DNA of 64,000 bases from Amyelois transitella (taxonomy: Eukaryota > Arthropoda > Insecta > Lepidoptera > Pyralidae), in contig NC_083533.1 in NCBI RefSeq assembly GCF_032362555.1, forward strand, positions 3,353,001 through 3,417,000, read 5' to 3'. The number at the start of each line of letters is the position of its first letter. Position 1 is the first letter of the stretch. Under the pieces are notes generated by a model. It did not search any database, was not told where the DNA came from, and saw only the letters and a program-made list of their open reading frames with translations. Positions 43,501-55,500 of this stretch are shown here, piece by piece. The position numbers and the translations under genes were made by a program.

Positions 43501-45501
43501 TCCCCACATTTAGTCAGAAGATAAAAGAATTGGGATTAATTTCAACCGCCTTCAAAAAAGGTAGTTTTTAGTTTAACCCCAACGTATATATATTTGTCCG
43601 CGGTTATCTCGCGTTACGTTAAACCGATTTCGATGCGGTTTTCAGGAAAGCGTTTGTTGCACTAAGGAAATTGTGTTAAAACTTAAACAGACTTAAAAAA
43701 AGGGAATTTCAATTGTAAGCGGTTCTTATTTCACAAAAGTTATTTTACCTCACACCAATCCACCTAAAACATTGCAGGTGGCCCTCACAGCAACGACATC
43801 GCTTTAGTAGTGGTCTCCCGATCAGGCCACGGGGTACAGTTCAACTCTCACGTCCGCCCCATCTGTTTACCTGACACAGCCGACAGCGCTGGGCGCTGGT
43901 GCGCCGTCAGCGGCTGGGGGTACCAGGCAGGTACAGATATATTTCAATTTAAGACAATACATACAAACATACATAAAATCACGCCTCTTTCCCGGAGGGG
44001 TAGGGAGAGACTACCTCGTTCCACCTGCTACGATCCCTGCAAACTTCCTTCGCTTCATCCACATTCATAACTCTCTTCATGCAAGCTCGGCGGTTTTGGG
44101 TACTTTTGACCTGACCCTTTACCAGGACTTCCTTAATTTGATCAAGATACGTTCGTTGTCTAATTTTAGACAATCATTGTAAAAAATTAGGTATTTGCTG
44201 AATAGAATAAGCCCTCCCTGCAAAGTTTGCGGAGGTCAGATGGGAATAGCTTCTTGACAAAACATTAATACATACATATAGTTACGTACATCCCTTGCAA
44301 GGAAGACAGACCCAACAGTCGACATTTGACGTCGACTTTGACGTCAACCAATGTTGTTAAACCATACGTTTTGACAATTATTAAGCGATACGAAGTATAT
44401 TATAATGAATAAAAATTTTGAATATGAATTTGAATTTTTAATTTGAGTCTCGAAAAGATTGAAAGGCCACGTTGAGCTGTATGGCTTCGCGATGGAATTG
44501 AGATACAAATAGTGACATGTTGCTGACCCATCGTCTGTCAAAACCTGACTCACCCAATCCTTGATCGTGGTCACAGGTGCACTTCGGACTTCAATCCAGT
44601 GAGGTCAGGACCCAATAGAATTACCGCCTGGAGGAAGAACACACAAATGTATATTCGGTCGTTCAATGAAAATGACTGAATAAAAGTATATTTGTGATAC
44701 CATTGGTACACTGTTGTATATGTAGATTTGAAGACTGGGGGTAGAAATGGTTCCCACGGACTCCCAGGGGTGAACATCAGGGGATCATCTGGTCCAGAAT
44801 GGGAAATTTTTGTTAATTGTTAATGGCCAATTCTGATGTGAGATCATTTCAGCCATTTAAGGCATCTGAAATGGCTTCACATGTCTTCTTATAAACGCAG
44901 AGCTCGCGATATTTTTGGTGACAATTGTGGTCACCCATCCAAGTAGGAACCACACCTAATGTTGTTTAACAAGCGCATGCGCTAACTGTGCACTATGACT
45001 AAATTATCCAACTTCTTACAGTATGAGAAGACCAGATATTATAATCTAATTTGGAATATATTTTCATTGCAGAGGGTACAGAATCCTTCGCACCAGTTCT
45101 AAGAGCCGCTTCAGTGCCAGTTTTAGATCTGGCAACATGTAGAAGAAGCCAAGTCCTTGGAGGTCGCCAGCAGCCCATATTGGACTCTATGATTTGTGCT
45201 GGTGAGTTCATTTTAGGTGTAAAATATGGTGCATTGTTTTATTTTATTTTTAACTATCTCAGAATTTTCATGATTCATTTCAGGGATCCTATCAGGCGGT
45301 GTGGATGCCTGCCGGGGGGACTCTGGGGGTCCGCTTGCGTGCCAGGCGGGCGCGGGGGGGCGCTGGGAGCTGGCGGGGGTGGTCTCGTGGGGCGCAGGGT
45401 GCGCGAGGAAACAGCGCCCCGGGGTCTACACCAGGGTCGCCAGTTACGTGAACTGGGTGCGGGCGACTGCTGCTGGATTGGGGCATAAAATTGGCTATTG
45501 A
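40321..45501 (+). CDS. Secreted trypsin-like serine protease (whole gene, 6 exons)
   Basis: Exons 40321-40590, 42453-42560, 43250-43370, 43778-43930, 45073-45201 and 45284-45501 join in phase to 332 residues. Residues 1-15 are a signal peptide ([15 protein letters not shown]). A basic pro-region of about 60 residues with one cysteine (VKCGTRT) leads to the activation site K75/IVGG, and that cysteine can hold the light chain after cleavage. The catalytic triad is His122 (SAAHC), Asp173 (SNDIAL) and Ser274 (GDSGGP). Asp268, six before the serine, and GAGC at the pocket wall predict cleavage after Arg or Lys. It has no CLIP domain. The target is unknown; digestion, cuticle or immune cascades are all possible. 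The last exon is much more GC-rich than its surroundings. Confidence 0.95.
40591..42072. other. Protease intron 1, unique part
   Basis: No gene. A GC-rich knot (GCGCGCCAAAA, GCGCGCG, GGCGCGCC) lies at 41030-41075. A tRNA-like SINE remnant (TCTCTGGCGCAGTGGAAAG) is near 41540, followed by loosely repeated TCTGTCATTTT-type words to 41790. Confidence 0.4.
42073..42155 (+). mobile_element. Hairpin SINE, 3' fragment
   Basis: ACAGCTGAACGTGGCC to GGGATAAAGACGTGAC. Confidence 0.7.
42183..42441 (+). mobile_element. Hairpin SINE, full length, ending beside protease exon 2
   Basis: GTGCCGTGTGGTTCCCGGAA to GACGTGATGATATG and (TATG)n, 11 bases before the acceptor AG. Confidence 0.88.
42453..42560 (+). 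CDS. Serine protease exon 2 (catalytic His)
   Basis: Acceptor TAATTTCAG; encodes [20 protein letters not shown], then [10 protein letters not shown]. Phase 0 at both ends. A hairpin-SINE tail ends about 12 bases before the acceptor. Confidence 0.94.
42612..42696 (-). mobile_element. Hairpin SINE, 3' fragment
   Basis: (CATA)n, ATGGTCACGTCTATATCCC to TTGAAAAGATTGAA. Confidence 0.78.
42831..43080 (+). mobile_element. Hairpin SINE, full length, with probable target-site duplication
   Basis: Flanked by TTTTTAAG on both sides (42823-42830 and within 43081-43090). Confidence 0.86.
43250..43370 (+). CDS. Serine protease exon 3
   Basis: Acceptor TGCTCCCAG; encodes [20 protein letters not shown] to [11 protein letters not shown]; donor GTGAGT, phase 1. 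Confidence 0.92.
43430..43495 (-). mobile_element. Hairpin SINE, 3' fragment
   Basis: TATAGTCACGTCTATATCCC to CCAATAGTCTTAA. Confidence 0.7.
43778..43930 (+). CDS. Serine protease exon 4 (catalytic Asp)
   Basis: Acceptor ACATTGCAG; encodes [20 protein letters not shown], then [12 protein letters not shown] and [10 protein letters not shown]; donor GTACAG, phase 1. Confidence 0.93.
43963..44160 (-). mobile_element. RTE-like LINE, 3' fragment
   Basis: AAAATCACGCCTCTTTCCCG, then CTTCGCTTCATCCACATTCA to TTGATCAAGATACGTTCG. Confidence 0.83.
44200..44540 (-). mobile_element. Mosaic: family C piece, hairpin-SINE pieces, and a LINE tail inside
   Basis: GCAAAGTTTGCGGAGGTCAG (family C, 44218); hairpin-SINE ends at 44262-44322 and 44446-44536; between them (44325-44445, plus strand) the LINE tail GACGTCAACCAATGTTGTTA to GAATTTGAATTTTT. 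Confidence 0.6.
44541..44635 (-). mobile_element. Family C repeat, fragment
   Basis: AAACCTGACTCACCCAATCC and a GGTCACAGGTGCACTTCGGA stretch. Confidence 0.55.
45073..45201 (+). CDS. Serine protease exon 5
   Basis: Acceptor TCATTGCAG; encodes [40 protein letters not shown] and ICA; donor GTGAGT, phase 1. Confidence 0.92.
45284..45501 (+). CDS. Serine protease exon 6 (catalytic Ser, stop)
   Basis: Acceptor ATTTCAG; encodes [20 protein letters not shown], then [20 protein letters not shown] and [18 protein letters not shown], with TGA at 45499-45501. The exon is strongly GC-rich with G runs. Confidence 0.94.
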
Positions 45502-45625
45502 TGACTGGAACATAAAGATTCAGATTTATGTTGAGTTAAGCCAACTTTTAAGTACTAAGTACCGTTCGCATGACGTGACATATGATGAAGAAATCCTTTT
45601 CTGTGAGTTTTCACGTGTTTTCAAA

Positions 45626-45631
45626 AATAAA
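45626..45631 (+). promoter_or_regulatory. Candidate polyadenylation signal, serine protease
   Basis: AATAAA 125 bases after the protease stop codon; more AT-rich candidates follow at about 45670-45710. Confidence 0.45.
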
Positions 45632-46400
45632 TATGGATAAATTCTTATATGTTGGTATAATGAAAATATAATAAAAATGTTTAAAAACACTGTATGGGAC
45701 AAAAGAGAATAAAAACTGTTAATATGTAAAAGAAAAATTATAAAAGAAACGCAACCTACAAAAAGAGAACGTATTAATTTGAATCTTTAATGATTTCACA
45801 TTATAATGTTTCACCATGAAGAATCTAATTTTAAAGTATTATTCATTTAATGCCAAAGATTTACAATATAATAATTGTAATAATTAGTTATTTATTAGTT
45901 TTATTTACAAAATGTGTAAGTATTACCGTGATTTTTTATCATTTACGTAAAATTTTTAACATTGTGTAATAAATTTTACTAGTTTATACAAAAACATTGC
46001 ATTTCATACAAAAAATCACGGTGTTATTATTTATTTAATGTAACTACCTATTCTTTAAACAAACTATGAAGATTCTGCACAAAATGTTTAATAAAATTGT
46101 ATTAGCAAAATAAATAATTTTATTAATTACTGTACTTTGGTTTTAAATCTTTCAATTTTACTTTTGAAAAATATTGGAAATAATTTAATAAGTCCTAACT
46201 CGTATAGTGGTTGGACAGTGAACGCAGGGCCCCGTATCATAGACATGAAGGGCAAGGAAGAAAGGGAAGTGCAACTAGACAAAGAAAATACAAGAGTGAG
46301 AGAACTTTTAAATTTTTACTCGTAAAATAATATCGTCAATATAACTAAGACACCAAATTTATAAAATAAGTATAATAAAGACATCAGTAAAGCTAGGGCA

Positions 46401-46448
46401 TTTATTATTATTCACAAGCCAAACGTAGACGAAACATATATATTTATT
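46401..46448 (-). promoter_or_regulatory. Candidate polyadenylation signals, cubilin
   Basis: TTTATT (AATAAA on the minus strand) at 46401-46406 and 46443-46448, 135-180 bases past the cubilin stop. Confidence 0.4.
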
Positions 46449-46582
46449 TTAATATACTGTATAATATTTCTACCTATGGTGCATCATAAATAATAGCAGT
46501 AAATTAATAAACACTTAAGCAAGATCTACGAGGGAAACATTTTGCAATGATAGTTTTTCTTTAAATACTATGTACATATTAT

Positions 46583-49500
46583 TTATAATGTACTCATAAA
46601 TTTAACCAACCAGCCAATGCCACCATTATTTTTATTGGTTACAAAGATAATTTTTACATAGTTATCCATACTAATGAAATTTGCAGGGGTTTCCGAACAA
46701 TAACTTGATAGAGCTCTGCCAGTCCTATCGACTAACTGAAGGTAATTATGATCGCAGTCACGACCAAGATCAAAAACCTCGAAAAATAGCGCCAGTCTTG
46801 TCCCGTGAGGTGTCTCCAACTTCCACTCACAAGTTTTAGTTTGGCGATAAACTCCTGGATACAGAGGACTAGTTACAGTACCTTCTGCTCCGTAAAAGTT
46901 TCCACCACAACCTCTACCCTTGTCAGTTGCTATGTAAGTAAAATCGAATTTTGTCATATATTCCATGTTGTAAATATGATTGTGTAGCAAAATAGCTTGT
47001 CCTGTAGAGAAAAATGGGTTATTGCTTCGAATATCCCCATCAGCGGATGTATAAACTTTCTTTGACTCAGTTGTGTTTCCATCATAAATATTTAAATAAG
47101 AATGAGGATATGGATAAATAGGTTCATTCATATAAAGAGATATTGTATAGTTCTCAGGAACACTGATCAGCGTGTAACAATCTTGTGTATTATTATTAAG
47201 ATTTAAATTGTAACTGTTCATCACTCTCGCATATAGCTCTGTAAAATTTCTTCCACAAACACCAAGCATAGTTACCTCTACGTCAAAGCCTTTATGTCGA
47301 GAGAATATCCCATCTGTATAAGTGAATATACTCATAAAAAAAGAGCCAGTCACATAAAGATCTACAGATTTCTTTGAACCACATATCATATATTGTTGGG
47401 GTGTACTAACGTTTATTAACGGAATATAAAATGAAACTAAGGCGCCGATAGACGACATTCCGTAAGCACCAAGGATATAATCTTTTCCAAGAGTCATGTT
47501 ATTTGCAAGGGTGGACGCAGAAATCAATATCCTATCTCTGTTACAAATATTGTCTGTCGTTCCAGATTGTAGATCAAAATCGTTGAAATGAATGTGAGCT
47601 ATTTGATATTGTGCAACGATGAAATTGTAAACGCAATGGATACCACGAGGTATCGAGCCAGTGTCATAGCCTGGAGATTTCACTCTTTGAATTTTGTTTG
47701 ATATATTAAATGAAGTCTGACCGCATATAGATTCCTGAATGATTAAATTTGCTGTGAAACCTTCACTGGTTATTTCACCGTCAGTTGATAATCTAACAGC
47801 CAAAGTATTTCCCGATGAAACCACTACTGGAGGAAGTGTATGCCCGCAGTACGTCCCAATGACTAAACTGATAGGGTTTAAACCATCTTTGATTTGTAAG
47901 AAATCGCAATCGCATTTACTGTAGCCCACAGCAGTTTGATTGACATTACGGCACGGGGCGATGTGGAATGCTGAGAATGAAACTTTTATAACGTGATCGA
48001 CTGGTGCTAAAATGTTCCAGTGGCAGTCGAGGAAATTCTCGTAAGAAACTTGGGAATTTATATGTGGCGAAGTCAAGGTATATGAAGATGATGTTATATT
48101 TATATCACCACCACATCCAACCACTTCTGAATATGAAAATATAACATCTATATTAAATCCTTTTGTTTGTACATAAGGGTCAGTTTTGAACTGAACAGTC
48201 ATAGTATTTCCTTTACTTTGTATAACTGTGGAGGGATTGACACTTCCACAAATAAGTGCCAATCGTTTTTCAAAATCAATGTTCGGCCCTTCATACACTG
48301 CCAAATAGTCATTCATGCATTCAAAAGATTGTTCCAATTCAAAGAAACCTATTTCTAAAATAATTTTCTTGTTCTTAGGAGCCTCAATGAACCAAGTACA
48401 GTTCATGTTATTATTATAAGTTGCTAAGGATCCTGATGAAAGTATAGTGGGTTCTGTGATATTCCCACCACAGGAAAAAAGGGAGTACGCCATTTTAAAT
48501 CCTCTCTTTTGCATAGAGTTATCTGAATTGAAAAGGATTTCGACGTCACTAAACATGACATTAATTGTCGGTATCTCATTCCCGCAATATATTTGAAAAT
48601 AGTATTGTGAAGTATCTTTGGATATTATTGTCAAATTGTCATTATCACACTCACGTGATCCTTCTAGTTCAAATTCTAAAAACTTTATTTGGAGCATTTT
48701 ATTTTGGGCCATTAATCTATACGTGCAATGCCTTGATGGGAAATAATAAGGAAAATTAGGACTATACAAATACTGTTCCGTCGTAGTAGCATTATATATG
48801 CCATCGCAGATCATACTCCACTTTGCTTCAAATCCATCTAAATTGGTATCATTATCAGTACGCAGTACTATTTTCATTCGATTATGCGTTGAGTTGATAA
48901 TTGGTGGCAATTCACGACCACATAATCTTGCTACTTCATTGTAATCACCATCTTTCCAATCGTAAACTAAAACGGCATCTTTAGTACAATTAGGAGATTT
49001 CTCAATTGCAAATCGATGTATAAATTGAAGTGATATCTGAAATCCCAATTCTTGCACGTCGATCTCCCACTCGCATTCCAAGTTGCTTGAGTAACCTTTA
49101 GGAAAATTTGGCGAAAAGAATACTCCAGGATATCTAAGCTGTTCCCCACATTTAGGTGTAGCAGTTTTGACGAAAATTCTCATATTATTACTATTTCTTA
49201 CCTTGGCATGATATTCCACAAATATATCACTAAACGAAACAACATCTGGTAAATTTTGTGCGTGGTCTTTACAATAATCTAATATATAGTGACGATTATG
49301 GTATGATAATCGTCCTATTTTTATGAATTCGTCAACACAGTTCAATTTGAAAGATCCGTCAATTTTTATTTCAATAGAAGTATAAGCATCAGACGTTTTT
49401 AAAGCCCAACTACAGTCTAATGATTCATTATATGACTGTGGTATATTATCTAGTATATTTACAGCAGTTTCTTCAATATTAATAAGTCCCCCACATGGCT

Positions 49501-52500
49501 GTAATTTCCACTGTAAATCGAAATAAAAATGATGACCAGTCCCTTTCCTCACCTTAAATACTATATCCAAATTTGGAATAATATATGAGAACTGACCATT
49601 GCAAACTGATTGCCTCTGTTTTTGGTAACCCGATGCTTTGTAATATTCTATCGTTAAAACTGTGTTGGAATATAAGCAATTGCTAACGATAGAGTAAGAA
49701 GAATTTACAGTACCTGTAATTGATATTGATTGGTACATATTATTTTCTACTTGGCTATTTTCAGCATGGTATTTCCACGTGCAGATATAGGTATCATCTA
49801 AATCTGGTGACTTCAATTGTCCCGTTATTCCACTTAGAGATCCACCGCAAACAGCTTCTTCATTAGAACTAAATCTAGCCTTGAATATAAATCTATCATC
49901 ATGAAGATTTCGTATTAGTATTACCATAGTATTACTTGAGGATTTGAATGTTGTGTTATGTTTCGTTTTGTCATATTTATCTATGAATGCTATACGCTGA
50001 TCAAAAAAGTTTTCACTTATGATAATAGGTATTTTTCCAGAATCTAAAATTGTCAAAGTTATTCTTCGGGACTCATCAGGTACTTTAATATTCCAGTGAC
50101 AATATTCTAATGGAGCATTTTTCGGGTATCTAGGAGTCGTAATAAAGCCGTCAGAAGTCGTAAAGTCTTCATGGCACGACATCTTTGAAGGTTTAAAGGT
50201 AAACCGAAAGCCTGAATGGATTCCTCCAAGTGAATACTCATTAAGTTTGCCAATATACAGCTTGATGGTGGCATTATTTACGCTTGTCTGCACAGTCGAT
50301 AAATCAGTAATAATATGAGAGCAGTACGTTCTCAAAATTTCAATCTTGTTACTGATTGGGTCCCATTCTTCGATTGTTACTTTCGTAGAGCACCCTGCCT
50401 GCGGTAAAGTCATATAATGTGGCGTGATTGATAATGACTGTCCTTTGCTGCCTATTATGTTCCATTGACAAACAGTTCCTGGAGGTAAATGTATCGTGTT
50501 AGGGTACCCGGGTGACGTGATCTCACCCTGGGAAGAAATTATAGTCCCACCACAAATGTCTATTGATACATTGGCTTTAAATCCATTATTAGGCTCCGAA
50601 AGTTCTGTTAAATACTTAATAAAAACGGAATTACTCGTTGATTTAATAGTTCCTGGTTTATTACCACAGTATTGTCCTCTGCTGGGCGAAAGAGCTGATG
50701 AACCATCATGGATTTCTACAAATTCTGAATCACAGTCCTCTTTTTTGCGAATATCAAATCTGTCTATAAAGTCAACTCTTAATATTTCTCCAACAGGTCC
50801 AGTAATAACCCAGTTGCATTCAGTGTAAGGATCAGGAACATTAGGATAGTTAGGCGAGCTTATAATTTCCCAAGTATGATCGGCATCTAACTTAGATTGA
50901 AATCCACAATTACTTTGCATTTCTTCATAATGCAGTTTAAATTTTTGATTGTAATTTCTTTCATTCGTAATAAAACTAACAAGCAAGCTGTTTCCAGATG
51001 TTATCATTGCACTCCTATTTTCATGTGAATAACCGCAGTATTTACCATTGGATAGTTTAGGAGAATCCAAAGATTCACCATTGCGCAAAACAATATAGGT
51101 TTTACAGTTGTTTTCTGTATTGGTGATATTAAAATTTATGAACTCTAATTTTATGCGACGACCTAAACGAACTTTTACTCTCCAATCACATCTATAAGGT
51201 AATCCTTTAAAATCAAAAACAGTAACCTCAATGAATCCCGATGAATCAGTTAAATTAGCCCCGCATGTAGACATAACTTGAGCAAGGAATCCCTTTCTTG
51301 TGTGTGAGAAATCACTATGGAAAATAATTTTCATAAAAGTAGAAGCTTCAAAAGATCCTTTAATATCTTTGTATAGACATAAATTTTCTTTCACTGGTTT
51401 CCATTCCGCTGGTACATTCGATTCAAATATAGATACATAATCGCCAAGAGTACATGGCTCCCGTTCTTCAATATCGAAATCAGAAAACAGCAATTGTAAA
51501 TGTCGACCAAGTGTAGTCTTGAATACCCATTCACAATGAAGATTATTGTCATAATGATCAGGATAATTTGGTGTGGAAAAATATTCAGTAAAAAATTCAG
51601 GGCCTATAGTAATGGTGTTATTTCTGCCACAGTTTGATTTAGCCATAGCTTGATCTAAATCTCTATCTCCACGAGACCACTGAAGATGAAAAAAAGCTCC
51701 CGCGTGTGGTTCATTTAAAGTCAGTTTAATATACGCAGCATTAGATGTGGTTCGCATTATTTCTTCGCTATTGTGTAAAGCTCCACAGAGATTTTTCAAA
51801 AGAGGTGCATCTTCATCATATCCATCGTAAATACTTAAGTTGTTTTCGCAAATTTCACTATGAGAGTGTATTAGTAATTTGTCAACTTTTATATTAATAA
51901 TTCCGTTACTGGTGGTCACACGCCACCAATACTCACCCGTGCCCTCAAACGAGAGTGGATACAGTGGAGAGGCTATTTCACCATAATCTAAATCGGTAAT
52001 ATCATTTCCGTGAATGAAATTATAATGAAGAAGGAATCCGCGACCAGGGTTTTTGTTATCACTACGGAATTGGATGAATAATTGTGACGCTGAAGTAGTA
52101 TTGCTGGGAAGCACATTGCCACAATAAAGTCCTAGTATTTTGCCGGCCCCGTCACCTTCGCGAATTTCTAGGTAGTCTTCGTTACACTCTTCAGAGAAAT
52201 CTATATCCAACATGTCGATATTAATTGCGACCTTGTTTCCAGGCGATGTTTTAAGTGTCCATTCGCAATGAGCGTTAACAGGATATGAAGAAGGATAGTT
52301 CGGTGAAGCAATGACACCACTTTCTGAAGTTAAAGTTCCGCCACATGCGGAATTCACAGATGAATAATACGCTGAAAATGTTCCAGAAATTCTATCATCA
52401 TGTGTTCCAAGATAAACTGTGAGTGCATTTCCATGACTAACTATCGTCGGAGGCACCGTGCGGCCACAGTACTCGTCAATAAGTGGGGCATTTTCATCAT

Positions 52501-55500
52501 TTCCATCAAGTACTCTCAGATAAGAATTGGGACACGTTTGATTTGTCCTTTGATCATTATGAATAGGTAACGATAAATGCGTTAACGTTAATGACACCCT
52601 TTGTTCTAATCTTGGCGCGAGAATAGTCCAAATGCAGCTGTAATTTGATTGACTTATAAAATTATCAGCATTTATAATTCCGTTTTCTGACGCTGTTATA
52701 ACACCACCACATACCGTGGAAAAAGTGGCTTTGAATCCTCTAGCAGTTATTCCTTTATTTGTTATAAATTGAACTCGCAACATGTTTTCTTTCGATGTAT
52801 ATACTTTTTGTGACAGCTTATTGCAAATAATATAAGAGTAGTTGCTACTTAATATTCCATGTTTCGTGTCGAATAATCTTATGGAATCACTACAGTCATT
52901 TTCTGAATAATTCAAGTCTATATCCATAAATTCAAGCCTTACTCGATGACCATGCAATACTGTAATTGTCCAAACGCAGTCCAAATTACTCTCATAATTT
53001 TTGGGATAATTTTTTGAAGTTATAATACCAGATGGCGCGTTCATATAACCACCACAGGTCAAAGGTACTGAATGAAAATGTGCTGTAAAATGTAAATCTT
53101 TTAGTGATGAGTTCTTTATCAGTTTCAAAAGTAACAAATTTGACGTCGACTGTACTGTTGCAGTGTTATGACAGAATTTAGTAAGAAGTGGTGAATGTTC
53201 ATCGGGACCATTATATATTTCTATAGCATCAGTGTTACAGCCGGTCGTCTCTAGTACGTACACTTTCGTAACTTGAAGCATTACACTTGACCCAGCGGGC
53301 GTTTCTATCAACCAATAACACTCTATCTGATCACTAGATGATGCCGTTTTATTAAACATGCCAAAACTTTTCTTGATGTGATTTTGGCAACCGTAGCTCA
53401 ACCATTCTAGTCTAAAGCCTGAATATTTGAACAATCTCATTTTATTTACTGTATTAAAAGATATTTGTAATGTGTTTCCATTTGTACTCATTTGTGGTGG
53501 TATATTGAAACCACAATATCGCGGTTTAGCGTTTATAAAATTCGGCTCGCCTATTAGAAGATAATCTTCGCAAGTTGATCGCTGTTCAAGTGGATAAGGA
53601 CGATTAAACAAAAATCTATTGTAATAGCTGCCGTACATCGGTTGTGCACTTGCAATATTAAAATTAGTAAAAGTTACATTGATTTTGTTACCTTTTGGTA
53701 CACTGATAATCCATGTACAATTCTTGTTACCCGGATAACTATCAGGATAATTCAAGCTTTCGATAACTCCGTATTGTCCAGTAACATTATTGTTGCATAT
53801 TGCTTCGTAGTCTAGTAAAAAGCCCTTACCATTCATCGCAAAATCAGATCTAAATTTTATAAATGCGAAGTTGCTTGTAGTTATAATGACAGGAGGCATT
53901 TTACAATATCTTCCTAAACCTGGGGATTCGGGATCTCGACCATCAAAAATTTCGACGTAATCATCACAAAATTGTTCTAGTTCAAAAACTGAAAACTTTA
54001 ATTTTATTTTTGAACCAGGATTTGTAACAATCCTGTAAAAACATTCAGAGCTCTCTGCATATTTTTCTGGATAGTTCGGTGATGATATGAATCCAACTGA
54101 ACCTGTAAATGTGCCTCCACAACCGGTGACTGTGCTATCCCATTCGATTTGAAATCCACCGCCCCTAGTCCATGCGTCAGAATGGAAATGTATATAAATG
54201 GTGTTGGCCATAGAAGTAACTGATTTCCATTTGAATTTACCGCAATATTCACCAATCACAGGAGACGATTCAGACGGACCATTCCTCACTCTTAAGTAAT
54301 CATGACATCCATTAAAAACACCTGGTTCTTCAACATCGAACTGAGTTATATTTAGTCTGATTTGTTGTCCTGTTAGTACTTTTATCACCCAAATGCAGTC
54401 GAGGTTCCTGCTGTATTTATCGGGCCAACCTGGAGAATATATGAAACCATGATTATGCACATAGTGTCCACCACATTTGTTTTTATTGTCAATAAAATCA
54501 TACGTCAATGAGAACCCAAGATCTTGTACCGAATTATCGGATACAAACTTTAGCATAACAGTATTGGTGGTAGTTGTAATAATAGTAGGAATTGTATGTC
54601 CACAATATCTTCTAGATGTATTTTTATTGTCCTCATTTATTACATAAATTTCCATATAATCCGCATTACATGTTTTTGAATATTCAAGCTGAAATATATT
54701 CCAGTTTAAATTTATATAATTTCCCGTAGGGGCTACTATCATCCAGGTACATGTTCGTTTAGCTTTATATTTATCGCCTTCGGATGGATAATTTATGGTA
54801 CCGGTGCTATTCCTGTAAATACCTCCACAATCAATATCGATAGTGGTAAAGTTGGCATAAAATCCACCACCAGACTGTGTCATATCAGAATGAAAAATAA
54901 CTTTCATTATGTTATGGGACGATGTTTGTATAGGTGGTATTTTGTTACCACAGTATGTCCCGAGAAGTGTTGAATTGGCATCAAGACCGTCTTTAATTTC
55001 CACGTTATCAGTTGTACAGTTTATTTCACCTGCGATATCAAAGTCTTGGAATGTGAGCTGTATAGCTTTGCCGGGAGATGTCTCGATTATATACTCGCAT
55101 ATTCTATTATCAGGATATGTAAAGGGATATCCAGGAGACTTGATAACACCGCTATCACCATGCACAAAGAAGTTACACAATATTTTATATTGAATATTAA
55201 ACCCACCTTTATTTCTATTGGAATTAGTTCTAAACACCATGAAGAAATTATTTGAAGTTGATTTTAGAATAATTTTCCTATCTAACTTTCCACAAAACTT
55301 TCCCATTATGGGAGATTCTGCTGTAGGACCATCATAAATCTTTAGATAATCACGTTTACAGTTTACTGATTTTTCTATATCGAATTGTTTAAAATCTAAT
55401 TGAATTTGAGTTTCAATACCTGTCCGAATTTTATATTCACACATTAAATTATTCAAATACGACCCATCATATGTAGGTGATGTAATTTCCCCTGCATCAC

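Larger units (their letters stand above)
45502..46582. other. Convergent 3' region between protease and cubilin
   Basis: AT-rich 3' UTRs of both genes; no repeat family recognised. The short frame at 46137-46325 has no supporting motif. Confidence 0.5.

Noticed and set aside
45292..45513. Antisense frame over the last protease exon
   Set aside because: It is open only because the exon is GC-rich; the sense frame carries GDSGGP and joins the upstream exons in phase.
46137..46325. 62-codon frame between protease and cubilin
   Set aside because: No signal peptide, domain or codon bias; lies in the convergent 3' UTR region.
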